Below, piece by piece: positions 1 to 12,100 of a DNA stretch of 64,000 nt (positions are counted from its first letter, which is position 1; every line of letters starts with the position of its first letter). The translations under genes were made by a program, and so were the position numbers. Under the pieces are notes generated by a model. That model ran no database searches and was not told the origin of the DNA. It worked only from the letters and a program-made list of their open reading frames with translations. Source of the DNA: Malania oleifera (Eukaryota > Streptophyta > Magnoliopsida > Santalales > Ximeniaceae); assembly GCF_029873635.1 (NCBI RefSeq), contig NC_080426.1:58622673-58686672 (forward strand), written 5' to 3'.

Positions 1-266
1 GGTCGATCAGGCTAATTTTGAACTAAGCATGTCAGTTGACCAGACCGTTGAGTTCCCACACGTGGGAACTCGGTCGACTAGGTTGTTGGTATGCAAAAGA
101 GTCTCGGTCGACTAGGAGGTCAAAATGTTGACTTCCTAGAAGGTTCGGTCGACTGGGGCTAAATGAACTACAGGAGTTTGGTCAACCAGGCTGTGGTCAA
201 CTAGTTGACCCAGTCCAGGTTTGGTCGACCAGGGGCAAAATGAACGTGAGGTTCTGGTCGACCGTG
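1..266. repeat. Palindrome cluster A (GGTCGACCAGG type) in Copia LTR
   Basis: About nine copies of a short motif close to CGGTCGACTAGG or GGTCGACCAGG occur at irregular 15-40 bp spacing (near 1, 34, 70, 105, 146, 179, 194, 221 and 256). Several copies read GTTGAC or GTCAAC, as expected if the central CpG decayed by methyl-cytosine deamination. On the minus strand the cluster lies about 0.4-0.66 kb into the LTR. The sequence where a TATA box would lie is outside the window. Confidence 0.75.
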
Positions 267-662
267 TGTGCATATTTTGTGCATTTCGGTCCTGTTTCAT
301 CCGACAAACACCCTATTCAAAAGTATAACATATACAAGTGAGTGTGTAAGGGTCCTTGGGTCCTTTCTAAGTCTTGTTTCAGTTATATTTCGGTTTGAAC
401 TTATGTATTAGATCATGCAAGTGATGTGTGTGTGATTATTTCAAACCAAAGACCCTAATTACTATTACAAACCCTTTGCATAAATGAAATATATTACGAT
501 ACATAAAAATTAGGTCTTCAATAAAAATTTGGTCTTCAATCTTCACTCTCTCTATATGCATTATGATCTGTCAATTTAAGTTCATGTACATAACCTCAAA
601 CACCCATTAGATATATGAGTATTTGTCATTATCAAAACCAGGCGTGACCTATAAGGTCAATA
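1..662 (-). mobile_element. Copia-type LTR fragment, cut by window edge
   Basis: Read on the minus strand, this begins TGTTGACCTTATAGGTCA, the same opening as the LTR at 55324 (TGTTGACCCTATGGGTCA), followed by a TTTTGATnATGACAAA stretch shared with it. It ends abruptly at about 662, where Ty3/Gypsy integrase sequence begins, so it was inserted into that older element. The rest lies left of the window. It carries a cluster of GGTCGACC-like palindromes at 1-265. It is a fossil; no coding sequence is seen in it. Confidence 0.7.
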
Positions 663-664
663 GA

Positions 665-1457
665 AGAGTTACGCAGATGTTCACCGTCGAGAGTTGGAAT
701 TCAAGGTAGGGGGTAAGATATTCTTGAGGATCGCTTCGATGAAGGGAGTGATGAGGTTTGGGAAGAAGGGCAAGCTGAGCCCGCTGTTTATCGGACCATT
801 TGAGTTACTAGAGCGAGTGGGTTTGGTAGCCTATAGAATTTCACTACCTCCGGCACTCTCTAGGATCCACGATGTGTTCCACTTATCTATGTTGAGAAGA
901 TATGTGTCGGATCCATCACATATGATTAGTTAAGAACCTTTGGATATTGGGGATGCTTTGGCATATGAAGAAATACCCGTTCAGATTCTAGACTAGAAAG
1001 TTCAAAAGCTGCATACCAAGGAGATACCATTAGTGAAAGTGTTATGGGGGAATCATGTGGTTGAGAAGGCTTCTTGGGAATTAGAGACGGAGATACGCTG
1101 GAAATGTCCACAACTGTTCTGATGATTAAAGATCGTCAGAACTACACAAATGCACAGGTAAATAGTAGTTTTGTTTGCAGGATCGGTCTAGGTAGGTAGG
1201 TGATGTTTTTGTTATTTAGAGTGATGATGTGGTTAGTCTCTAGGAGAGTTTGTGGTATTGTGAGCTCCCGATAAAGTGTATATGTAACCACGGTATTCTT
1301 CTACCATAAGTGAGAGTATGATATATATTGGGACGAGGCTACTATGTGGGTGGCCGCCGGCTCTTCCTAGAGTCAAGTGTGTGTTTGGTTTTATTGTTGA
1401 GTTAACGAGTGAGAGATTGCAAATTTCGAGGACGAAATTTTTGTAAGGAGGGGAGGT
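665..1457 (+). mobile_element. Ty3/Gypsy chromovirus-like pol tail and polypurine tract
   Basis: Translation shows the C-terminal end of a Ty3/Gypsy integrase (EFKVGGKIFLRIA, then GPFELLERVG, then IHDVFHLSMLRRYV), followed by a chromodomain-like segment (KEIPLVKVLW, ASWELE). The same integrase end (FEVGGKVFLRIA) occurs in the minus-strand element at 58.3 kb, so they belong to one lineage, Tekay/Del-like by my reading. A purine-rich tract (AAGGAGGGGAGG) sits directly before the LTR at 1458. Everything upstream in the element is displaced by the LTR at 1-662 or lies outside the window. It is broken, with several interruptions. Confidence 0.8.
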
Positions 1458-1535
1458 TGTAAGAACCCAATCCAAGAAATGTGGATTAAACAAATAAGAA
1501 AAAGGGAAGGAATCTAAAAAGGTGAAAACAGCAGG

Positions 1536-1733
1536 GCTCGTCGACGAGGTTCCTTCTCTCGTTGACGATGTTCCTTATATAGCTCGACGAAAAAATTCAG
1601 AGGTTTGTCGACGAGTAAATACCGAGAGATTTTTGGAATTCTAAAATCTCAGGCTTGTCGACGAGGCCACACCGTCGTCGACAAACACCCTTCTTCTGCT
1701 CGTCGACGAGCGCTCCACTTCGTCGATGAGTTT
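1536..1733. repeat. Palindrome cluster B (CTCGTCGACGAG type) in Gypsy LTR
   Basis: About eight copies of CTCGTCGACGAG or close variants (near 1537, 1559, 1582, 1604, 1653, 1674, 1700 and 1720) occupy under 200 bp. Variants with GTTGAC or GTCGAT in the core fit CpG decay. The cluster ends about 20 bp before the LTR TATA box at 1750-1760. The related LTR at 56274-58094 has the same arrangement. Confidence 0.82.
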
Positions 1734-1749
1734 GGCTAGGTCAACTAAG

Positions 1750-1760
1750 TTATAAATATT
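1750..1760 (+). promoter_or_regulatory. LTR TATA box, target of the solo LTR insertion
   Basis: TTATAAATAT lies just after palindrome cluster B. The equivalent position in the related minus-strand LTR is CATAAATAGA at 57801-57811. The 5-bp target site AATAT duplicated by the nested solo LTR (1760-3904) is part of this box, so the old promoter is now separated from its start region by 2.1 kb. Confidence 0.55.
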
Positions 1761-3904
1761 GTTGACTCTATGAGTCCAATCTGGTTTTGATAATGGAAAA
1801 TCACTTGGTATTTGATCTATGCATTGAGTTTGTGAACATGAACTATATTAAGCATGCACGGAAGAATAACGAGTCATGGAAGCCTTAAAGTAAAGCATAC
1901 ATATCTTGGCAAAATCCATGGAACTCAAAGAGTACGAGAATCAAGATGCAAGCGGCAAAGTTTAAGAACATCTTGGGATTGGGTACTTAGATCTCATGTA
2001 TGTACATTTTCATATGATTTAATTTGAGGCTCAACATAACTTAGAATGACTTTAAGATTCATGCATTTCATGTATATCATTAAGGGACTTTCATGGACTT
2101 AGAAATACTTTTAAGATCATGGACAATATGTTTTATAAAAGACCCAAGAAGGAGAGCAAAGCATAATTTTAATTAGAAAATAAAATTTCAGAAAATGGGG
2201 ACTTCGGTTGCCTGAACTCAACCTCAGTCGCCTGAAGAATTTCTTCAGGAACCTGAAGATTAAGTGCAGTTGCTTGAAGATTTAATGGAAAACACATAAC
2301 CTAGCCGAGGCACTTCGGTCGCCTGAACTTAGGACTTCAGGAACCTGAACTTGCCACTTCAGGAGCCTGAACTATACCTTAGGCACCTGACCTTGTATTC
2401 CAAGTTAAATTTTCAAAGCTTTAAGGGACTTCGGTGGCCTGGGCTTCGACCTCAGTCGCCTGAACTTGCGGGAAGACTTAAAAATCTTATTTTTATTAGA
2501 AGGACTCGCGAGCTATTTCTTTGATCCAACGGTTGAGATCAATTCTAAGGGTAAGACACTATATATACTGAATATTTAAACCCTAGTAGGTTAGCCAAAC
2601 ACAAGAAGATCAACGTAAAGTGAAGAATACATCTTGTTGAAAAGAGAACTGAGAAACTTGAGCTGTTTGATATAAGATTGCTTGCATTCTAGCTTCTACA
2701 CATCGTCTTTAGGCAAATCAACTCAAAAAATAAAAAAGGATCTCGATTATACATCCTGTGTTTCAACTTGGATTGAGGTTTGATTAATACATTTTTTTTA
2801 ATCTCATATCAACATCCGTTTTGAATATCCTTAGAGAAGTTTGATGTTGAGTTTTTTGCATTCATATAAAGATTGTTTTTGACAAACTCAATACTTGAGA
2901 AAGTTTTTATTTGGGCATTGATTAAAGATTGTTCACTCAAGTGTGTTCTTAGTTTAAGGCTGATATTTTGAATACATCTAAACTATTTGATTATATATCC
3001 TTAGCAGTGCATAACAATATATATAGATATATTGAAGGATAGTTTCTAAAAATCAAATATTAAGTTTGTTGTTCTTTGGTATTTTCACCATATAGATATA
3101 TAGATATATACTTTAAGTCAAATATTACCAAGATCACTTTGAGATTGAAATCTTGAGAAAAATATTGTTTTTAACAAAGTGTGTTTAAAATCTTTGCAAT
3201 CTTCAAAGCTTTTTGATAAGTTCACATTAGTTATTCATGATTTTTCGTAAAGTGAACTAGAACCCTAATATGCTCCAAAGCGTTTAAATATATCATTTTT
3301 GGGAGATTTGATAAAAATGAATTTGTATGTTGAAGCATATGATATACAAACGATTGTATCGTTTCATACATTCTAAGCTTCAAGTTATATCATATGTTAA
3401 TGTATTAGGAATTGAAATTGTACTCACGAGCTTTTGCTTGGAAGCATTTTTGAATGTTTTTACAGATTCCATTGTATTCACGGTTCGGTGTGTGAACCGT
3501 GGTTTGAGGAGAGAGTTGTATCTCTTGTAAACAGTTGATTGTAAGGGAAACTCCATCCCAATTTAAGGAGCAGGGATTTTAGTGAAATCTTTGAATGGTT
3601 GCTTAAGGCGAGGACGTAGGCCGAGTTGGCTGAACCTCGTAAAAGCTGCGTTTGTCTTCTCTCTTCCCTTTACTCTTTACTTTCAGCACTACATTTAAAT
3701 TGGTCGTATTGCATGTGTAGGTTGAATAACATTGCACATAATTAATTGGGTAATAAGAACTCATTGGTAAATTGAATTTGTTTTTGTTATAAATCCCTTA
3801 GATTGGTTTGCTAAATATACAAGTAGGGATTAAGTAGTAAATAGATTCAAAGAATTTTAAAATACCCAATTCACCCCCCTCTTGGGATTACACCTAATTC
3901 AAAA
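1760..3904 (+). mobile_element. Copia-type solo LTR (about 2.15 kb) with 5-bp target duplication
   Basis: Begins TGTTGACTCTATGAGTCC and ends with CCCCCCTCTTGGGATTACACC plus a short tail, the same end structure as the LTR at 48793-50987. The target duplication AATAT flanks it (1755-1759 and 3905-3909). Interrupted Gypsy LTR sequence resumes right after it. No primer site or internal region is present, so it is a solo LTR left by LTR-LTR recombination. It carries palindrome cluster C (2200-2463) followed by TATATATA near 2561. Confidence 0.85.
2200..2463. repeat. Palindrome-derived cluster C (CTTCGGTCGCCTGAACT type)
   Basis: About eleven copies of a motif between CTTCGGTCGCCTGAACT and CTTCAGGAACCTGAAC are packed into 265 bp of the solo LTR. 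The skeleton CGGTCGNCNGAAC is shared with clusters D and E in other LTRs. A TATA-like CTATATATAC at 2560-2569 lies about 100 bp downstream. Confidence 0.75.
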
Positions 3905-4048
3905 AATATCTTATTCATTGCTTCATGGTTAAGAAACTCAAATTCTCTATCTCCTCTCTCTATAACTCGAACCACTTTCTCTCTCTCTCTCTAAGGTTTC
4001 GGGCCATCTGTTGCCCGAATCAATGATCCGATGTTCCTACGTGGATCG

Positions 4049-4332
4049 TGTAACGCCCCGTCCTGGGTCTGCCAGGGAGCTCTGCATCTCTCCTCCTCCA
4101 CTTAGACCAGACCACTAGGGAGCTGGGGATCTTATCGGACTGATGACTGGCCCCACAGATCAACACGTGTCCTTTTCAGTGTGTTTTTGTCCTCACTCAC
4201 ACACTTCCTGAGAAAACTTCCCAGGTGGTCACCCATCCCAAGATTGCTCCAAGCCAAGCACGCTTAACTATGGAGTTCTTATGGGAAGACTCTCAAAAAG
4301 AAAGGTGCACCTTGTTGATATGGGTAGTAACA
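4049..4332 (-). mobile_element. Cassandra-type solo LTR carrying 5S rRNA-like sequence
   Basis: Read on the minus strand, it begins TGTTACTACCCATATCAACA and ends GGACGGGGCGTTACA, giving 284 bp with TG...CA ends. It contains a 5S rRNA-derived stretch (about 4220-4290) in which GTTAAGCGTGCTTGG and GGGATGGGTGACC, the 5S internal promoter region, are recognisable. LTRs that contain 5S sequence are the hallmark of Cassandra TRIM elements. No primer site or second LTR is adjacent, so it is a solo LTR. I do not see a clear 5-bp target duplication. Confidence 0.82.
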
Positions 4333-5030
4333 TCTAATCTTTTAAGTCTTTCATCCATGAGATATCACAAATCAGGAGGAGAATCTCTACGTTTATAGCA
4401 GATCAGATTTGCATTCTGACGATTTTTGGGTTTTGTCCTGAAATCGAGGTAAGAGTTTGAATTCGTTTTCGGTTTGGTAGATCTATAGTGGTTGGAATTA
4501 TATTGAAGTATTGTTCTTCGGTTTTTAGGTTTTGGGGATATCATGTCATTGTTTTGGACCAATTAAGTTCGTGTTTCGGTTTTCAGGATAAGATAAGGGG
4601 ATTTTGTTTATATCAGTTATTTTTGAAATCTGTTTCGGTAAAACTGTGGTTTTTGATGATACATATGTTTTGGTTACTTATTTGGGAAAATCTATCAGGT
4701 AAAATTACGAGATTTTTGGGTTACGATTTTTGGGAAAATTAGGGTTATTGGGTTTTGTCTTAGTTTCTATTGGAAAATCACATATTTGAATAAATGGTAA
4801 TATAGAGATGATCGTACCTGCATTTTATGTTAAACTATGTTCTCAGATTAATTATGATGTGATTATTTGTTACCCAAATAAGTGTGGCATGAGCTGGTAT
4901 ATTGAAATAAGTTGAGTTATGAAATCGTGAAATGAGATATAGGAACGGTGGTTCCAAAACTGTTCTTAGGAATCTGTAGAAAATTAATACTGGTTAAATA
5001 CTGAGGGTTCTATGTGATCATTATTATTAT

Positions 5031-5226
5031 GTGGTGAGCATCCGATTTAATTACCAATGAGCTGAGCATCCGGTTTAATTACTAACGAGCTGGGGCATCC
5101 AGTTCACTACCGATGGGCCAAGACATCCGGTTAGATTCCGATAGGTCTGAAATCCGGTTTTAATTTCGACAAGTCGCTCATCTGGGTCGTTACCGATGAG
5201 TTGGGACATCCAGTTTAATTCCGAGG
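5031..5226. repeat. 28-bp tandem repeat inside Gypsy LTR
   Basis: About seven imperfect tandem units of roughly 28 bp, each containing a GCATCCGGTTTAATTACC-like core, make up this part of the LTR. Units differ from one another by several substitutions and one is longer. This is an internal feature of the LTR, not a separate satellite. Confidence 0.7.
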
Positions 5227-5854
5227 TGGATATGTGTTGTGAAATATGCTATGTATTTGTGAATTCACTGTGTTGTGAATTATACTGGATCTGTATTGTG
5301 AAAATACTTGAATTGTGAAGTATTATGTTTTACTGTTGAAATAACACTCATATGTCCACACATTGATATAACCTGATTCTCTCTTACTGAGAGGTATTTC
5401 ACCCTTATCATACAAATGTTTTTTAGGTCCTTTAAGTAGCCGACCCCAACATTCTAGCGTTTCAGGAGCATGGGTGTTGGTTAGCACTGTTTAGGTACTA
5501 GTGTAAGTACTGAACCGTGGCCGAGGTGTCATTTTGAGTTATGTAGATACTCGAGATTATGTTTTGTATTATGAGACTAGATCCTGATGTTGTATAGGCT
5601 CTGGTATGATGTTATGAATGTATTAGATTAAATTATACCGTTGCATATGTATATTGTGTATGTGATGATGTGTATATTGCATATGTATATTGTGTATGTG
5701 ATGATGTATAAGGTATACGTGAATTCTACGAGGTTGGACCCATATATTGTATAGTATCATGAATGGTTGTATAATATAGTTACATGTTAGGTGGCGTCCC
5801 AATGTTAGGTTACTAAACCACACCTGATCCCATTTTTGTGTTCCGGGCATGACA

Positions 5855-6150
5855 ATGGTTGCTTCCGGCGGGATGGTGCGAGCATAGATAAGCCTGAATG
5901 TTGTCCGAAGAGGAATAAAATTTGGTGACTGGTTTTCTTTCTGTGTTTTCGGAGTTACAATTTGTTTTAATGCCGAGAAAATGTGAGAACTGCAACGGGG
6001 AAGCGAGGGTTTAACAAATCCTTTAAACGGAACAAGCAGCTAGTCCAATCTCTGAAGCTCTTCGGTCAATTTCCGCAGAGTTCTATACTATGCGTCGCAG
6101 TTTTTTGCCTTTTTTGTTCTAATCTGTTTTTGGGGCCAGTTTCTCTATTC
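5855..6150 (+). promoter_or_regulatory. Remaining proximal promoter and 5' leader of EMB1703-like gene
   Basis: This is the only sequence between the end of the Gypsy LTR (5854) and the chosen start codon (6151). It holds no clear TATA box. An in-frame ATG at 5983 would add 56 residues, but the methionine at 6151 gives a typical plastid transit peptide. Any further promoter elements would have to lie within or beyond the retroelement LTR. Confidence 0.5.
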
Positions 6151-9100
6151 ATGGAGCTTCTTAATGTCCGAATCCCCTCTAGCCCTCAAATTTTCTCGAA
6201 TGTTTCTCTTCCCGCTCCCAGATTTTCCATAGCAGCTTCGAACAAAGAAAACCCGGTCTCGTTTAGCGTACACACCTCCCAATTCGCTCTCAAACGCTCA
6301 TTTTGCACCTTTTTACCGCTCTCTAGACGCCGGTGTTTCCGCGTCTCGGCCCTGTTCGGCCGACCCTCGACTCGCCGAAACTCGCTGAGCAAAAAACTGG
6401 CTGAAAATGTTCAGTTGCGTGAGAGTCCTGTTCCTATCGATGCACAAACACCCAGTCGTAGTTTTGATGGCATTGAAGATTTCCAATCCAATTCGTATGA
6501 TGATAGCGTGAAAGACAGTCTTGTTAATTCTGGGGTTGATGATAGTGCAGGTGATCCCAGTACCGTACAAGAATCAAAATCAAAACTTTCGAGTGTTAAT
6601 GCTTGGTTTGATAAATTGGATAATTGGGTTAACCAGTATAAGAAAGATGTCGAGTTATGGGGTGTAGGGACTGGCCCTATTTTTACGGTTTTTCAAGATT
6701 CGGAGGGTAACAATGAAAGGGTTTCCATTAATGAGGATGAAATCTCGAGAAGGAGTGGGGCTTCTGCGGACTTGGCAGATTTGAATTTCAAAATTTCACA
6801 GGCAAAATCTCTAGCTAAGGAGACACTGATTGGGAACTATGCGTTTCCAAAGAATAGTTCTATAGTTAAGTTCATAGTTTCTGGTGAGAAACCAGCGTTT
6901 CTCAATGGAATTAGGAGTGTTGCTTTTCGACCTAATTTGTTTCCAAAGCTCTCGCGCATTGGGGTTCTGTTGTTGTGTGGCTCTCTCCTATTTTGGGCTG
7001 CAAAAAGAGTATTGTCGGTTGAGGAAGATGGGGTAGAGGTGACCGGGTTGGAGAAAGAAATGTTGAGGAGAAAGATAAAGGCAAGAAAGGAGAGGGAAAT
7101 GTTGGAGAAGGGTAGTGTGGAAGTTGTCCAAGAATCTATGGAGCTGGCATCGTCAACCAGGAGGCCTCAGCTTGATAAGGCAGAACTTATGAATAGCATT
7201 TCAAAAACCAAGATATCAGAAGATAAATTGGCATTAAAAGATTCTTTTATTTATGAGACTATAAAATCTGTAGAGTTACAGAGTAAAATTCAGGAAATTC
7301 GAGAAATGGCCAGGTGTGCTCGGGAAATTCAGGCTGTAAATCCTTCCATAGTTGATGCAAATGAGAAAGAAAATCACACTGCAAATGATGTAATTCCCAT
7401 TGAAATTGAAGGCATCAAGCAGACTGGAGAAAAGGGTATCGAAATTCCAATTAATATTTCAATTAGAGATTCAAAGGAAACAGGGGGTTCTAATGGAATT
7501 ATGAAGCCTAAACTTTCAGAAGATCCAAAATCTGATGTTATTGGATTGTTCATTGAATCAGTTGACAATGTAGATGTGCGAATGCCTAGCCTAGAAATTC
7601 TGCATGTGATGAAAACCACTTCCCATGATCTAAAAGATGGCAAGACTTCTTTATGCACGTTGGATTCAATGAAAAAAGCTAATCAGCCCTCTAATACTAA
7701 GAATGGTCAATTGTGTCTGTCAGAGAAAAGTTATGTCAGAACAAAACCAAGGATCATACGGACAGTTAAGGAAGCTAGGGAGTACTTATCTGAAAAACAG
7801 GACAAAGGAGAGCATAACCAAGAACTCCGAGGTACAAATCTGCATGAAGGTGGTGCTGATTTAAGACTCCCTAGCCATGGAGAATTGAGTAGCAGCACCA
7901 CTGCTGCAAATGCTTATGAACATTCCAATCTGGATAAAAGCGGATCTGTTTCAACCCAGATGAATAATTTGGAAGACGCAGAGGAAGGATATCATGTAGG
8001 TGCAGTTAAAACTTCCACTTGTGAAGTTAATGACAGTGATACAAAAGTAGGACTGTCTGTAAATAAGGAGAACTGGATGGAGAAAAATTTTCAAGAATTT
8101 GAGCCCATGGTGCAGAAGATAGGAACTGGCTTTAGAGATAATTACATGGCTGCAAAAGGGAGAGTGAACGAAGAGTTAAATGGAAGTTCTGATCTAACAC
8201 AACTTGGCTCTGATGAAGATGATGGCGAACTCAAGTGGATGGAGGATGATGATCTTAGAAAGATTGTTTTTCAAGTCAGAGAAAATGAGTTGGCGGGAAG
8301 AGATCCCTTTTATTCTATGGATGCTCAAGACAAGCTTGCCTTTTTCAAAGGCCTTGAGAAGAAGGTTGAGAAAGAGAATGAAAAACTGATGAAAGTGCAT
8401 GAATGGATCCATTCAAACATTGAAAATGTAGATTATGGTGCAGGTATTTAATTGGCATTGGAGATAGTTTTTTGTTTGTTTTCTTATCTTCTGGAAGTGG
8501 AAATGTTTTCAATTGAGTACAAGTAACATTTCTTAGTTGATGCACACTCAATACCCTTTATGCACCTTTATTTATGACAGTTCTATTTAATTCTGTTCCC
8601 TGGGTTTAAAATAGTCGCAGACATCTGTCTCAGAATGCTGCAAAGGCTACAATTCTACCAAAGTAACATGTATATGAATAATCTAAGCAGTGATGTTCAT
8701 TGTCCTTTCTTTTCTCTGCAGATGGTATCAGCTTGTATGATCCACTGGAAAAAATCATACCTCGCTGGAAAGGTCCTCCTATTGACAAAGATCCTCAGTT
8801 CCTCAATGACTTTATGGAACAGAGAAAGGCATTTGCTGGTCATCTTGCCCGAATATCATACCCTATGAAGAAGGATGAGCAAAATTCCTTCCAAAAATCA
8901 GAAGAATCTCCATCCAATGAAAATGTTGCTACTTCCCCAGTTGCCTATAATCCAGAGCTGAATTTTCATGGTGGGATTTCAAAAAATTCAAAGACAATTA
9001 TAGAAAGCAGCGACGGTTCTGTTAAAGCTGGCAAAAAATCAGGAAAGGAGTATTGGCAACACACAAAGAAATGGTCCCGTGGATTTTTGGAAGTTTATAA

Positions 9101-12100
9101 TGCAGAGTCAGACCCAGAAGTTAAATCCATCATGAAGGATATGGGAAAGGATTTAGATCGATGGATCACTGAAAAAGAAATAGAGGAAGCCGCTGATCTG
9201 ATGACCAAATTACCCAAGCGAAATAAAGAATTCATAGAAAAAAGAATCAACAAGCTCAAGAGAGAAATGGAACTGTTTGGACCACAAGCTGTGGTGAGCA
9301 AGTACCGTGAATATGCTGAAGAGAAGGAAGAAGACTACCTGTGGTGGTTAGATCTTCCCCACATACTGGTAGACGTGTGAATATTCTTTTTGTCTCATCT
9401 TTTATCTCTACCAGACTCATAGAATTACTGACTAAAAAGGAATCCTTTCATATTTCTTATAAATGATATTGATTTGATTGTGAGCTTTCTTAATGTTTTT
9501 ATTCACACACTCACTTTTGCACATGCATACAGACACATAGTGCAAGAAAGAAAGTTAATTTCTAGAATATATATTACTAGTATTGTCCACTGAAAATCCT
9601 GGTATAACACTATAAGAAGATTTGCATGTATCCTATTTTGTTCAAGATAGCAATTTAAACATGCATCACCCCTGCAATTTTAAAGATGAATAATGAATTG
9701 TTCTTCTTCTTTCTGTTTTCCAGTGTATTGAACTATACAGAATTGAAAATGGGGAGCAGAAAATAGGATTTTATTCGTTGGAAATGGCTGCAGATCTGGA
9801 ATTGAACCCAAAACAGTATCATGTGATTGCTTTTGAGGATCCTGGTGATTGCAAGAATTTTAGTTATATCATACAGGCTCATTTGGAGATGCTTGGAAAT
9901 GGCCTTGCTTTTGTTATTGCGCGACCACCCAAGGTAACTAATCCTCTTTTTCTGCAACAAAATTGTAATTATTTTTTCCATTATAAGTAAAGAGTAAATT
10001 TCATGCGATAGGCAGAAAATATAATTGTCTGATTTCATTTTTCAAGCATGCATCACTTAACTTGTGGAGCTCATAGGCAATCTACGATGAGTTCTAGTTG
10101 AAGGATTATCAAGGAGAAAAAAGATGTATATTTCTGAATTTATTTTCTTGCTTTGCTTTAGCAGTTGAAAATAATACAATCTGTAGAGCCCCACTGGGCC
10201 ACGGTGCCATTATAGAGTCTGTCATGTTACCTTGTGTGCTGAAAATATGCAAATGATACCTTTTCGATGACCTGTTTCAGCAACCTTGTAATTTTATTAT
10301 TTTCCATTATTTTCCTATTTTCACATAATTTTGTAATAGTATTTTATTATACACTAGCAGATTCGAGGGTTTTGTTTATTAGGAAAGGGGCATCCTATTA
10401 GTATTTAGGTTTCCTAATTTTATTTGCATGATAATGCCTGTGAATATATTATTGTAAATTTGTAATAGTTGAATATTAAAATGAATTTGAGTTGTTAGAA
10501 TTTATCCCTTTGTGTGAGAGAATTTTGGTCCCCCATCAATTGGTATTGGAGTGCCGAACAGCTGTTATTGCTGCCCTCCTAATGAGCATTGTTCCATCAA
10601 TACAACTTAATCACCCTAGTTGCTGTTGAGGCATCCTTACCCTTTCCTCAGCATGTGCAATCTCCAATTATTCATCCTCAGGTAGCAGATATTAGAGCTG
10701 CTCACTGCAGGAACTGTATGAGTGCTTGGTCGTCCATCTTGACCCCACACCCTCATAACGAGCAGAGCTTCATTAAACAATTGAGATCTCTTGGTTTGCC
10801 ACTGATTCCTGAATCGCCTACCGAGTTCACCTGCACTCGCGTTTGTTGACCAGCCACACTCCCTAGCCAGTCACATCCCTGTTTATTGTATGTGAGCAGT
10901 TGTGACTCCATCCAAAATCCAATGGAGGCACTAGGCCTAGGAAAGAAATAGTTTTGCAAAAATCATCCTTTTAAAGTACAAGTCATAAGCCAAAAGAGAA
11001 AAAAGATTGGTCAAAGACAAATATATATATATATGTGTGTGTGTCTGTGTCTGTGTATGTATGTATTGCTACATGTTCCATAATGCGACGGAAAGAAGAT
11101 TTACATTCACCAGGCTCTTCATGTTAGGTTTTACATGCTTTATATACAACATTATGCTAGATGTCAAACCAGTCGTATTCCATGCTTCTTGGACCAAATA
11201 TGTTTACCAAACAAAACACATGCTTTGTGTTTTCATGCTAACTTATAGTACATGCCTATAAAGGTGGGAAATCTTTTGGAAAATTCAGCAAGGCAGCTTT
11301 CCTTCAATGCTGAAATCATTAAGGAAATAGGTTGAGCAACCACAAGTTCATTAGACATCCTTAATCTACCCTCATTCATATAAGAACTTCATAACTTTAA
11401 GATGTGATTTTTATGTACATGCGTCTACACTATTGTCATGAACGTATTCCCTATTTTAGGTAATTTGTTTATCTAGAGTTACCATTTCAAACAATGCAGT
11501 AGCACATCATTTCCCTGTCATTTCAACATAGTAGTATGTCATGGGCCGACTATTTTCATCCCTTCGTGAAAGGCACTAGCTAAAACACTCTTGCTTAACT
11601 AACCAGTCTATCGTTTACCACAATTCATCCACAAAATACTTTCATTAGCATTCAACCAAATAGTAGCGGGAGTAGTAAGCAATTATGAAAGCAGTGGCAA
11701 GCAAGCAGTAAACATTGAAGTAACACAATTCATTAACAACACTTCCGTTGACATTGTGTGTTTAGCGAGGGAGGCAAGTAGGCTGAATACGTTGACAATG
11801 GCTAGTGAGTTTTACAAGACTGATGAACACTCACCCTCCCCTAAAGAGCTTTATATGCAAATATCATCCTGGCACTAGGAAACATCCAAGTGACCGAGGA
11901 GTCATTCTGCCGTCTCCTCTGCCGAACAGTACTTTGGTGCGGCTATGAACGTACCATACTTCGAAAACCTGTCTATAACCACAAGTATAAACCTTGCATC
12001 TCCCACTCTTGGCAGGTTGGTGATGAAGTCCAGTGAGACACTTTCCCACGATTTGGATGGTACTGGTAGGGGCTCCAGTAGCCTTGCACTCTTTTTCTGC

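Larger units (their letters stand above)
1458..5854 (+). mobile_element. Ty3/Gypsy 3' LTR with two nested insertions
   Basis: The LTR begins TGTAAGAACCC directly after the polypurine tract and ends ...GGGCATGACA. Both ends match the LTRs of the minus-strand element at 56274-64000, and an internal block (TTACTGAGAGGTATTTCACC near 5383) also matches. Subtracting the nested solo LTR (1760-3904 plus target duplication) and the Cassandra LTR (4049-4332) leaves about 1.96 kb, close to the 1821-bp relative. It includes a CT-rich run near 3970-3992 and a 28-bp tandem repeat at 5031-5226. It ends 296 bp upstream of the EMB1703 start codon, in the same orientation. Confidence 0.82.

Noticed and set aside
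1536-1733. CRISPR-like look of the evenly repeated short palindromes
   Set aside because: Units are too short, spacing is irregular, sequences vary, and they sit inside plant LTRs with TATA boxes; there are no cas genes.
4220-4290. 5S rRNA gene
   Set aside because: Only part of the 5S sequence is present, with many differences, and it is embedded in a TG...CA bounded Cassandra LTR.
5983-6150. Upstream in-frame start for the EMB1703-like protein
   Set aside because: It would put a hydrophobic and basic 56-residue extension before a stretch that already looks like a plastid transit peptide; 6151 is preferred.
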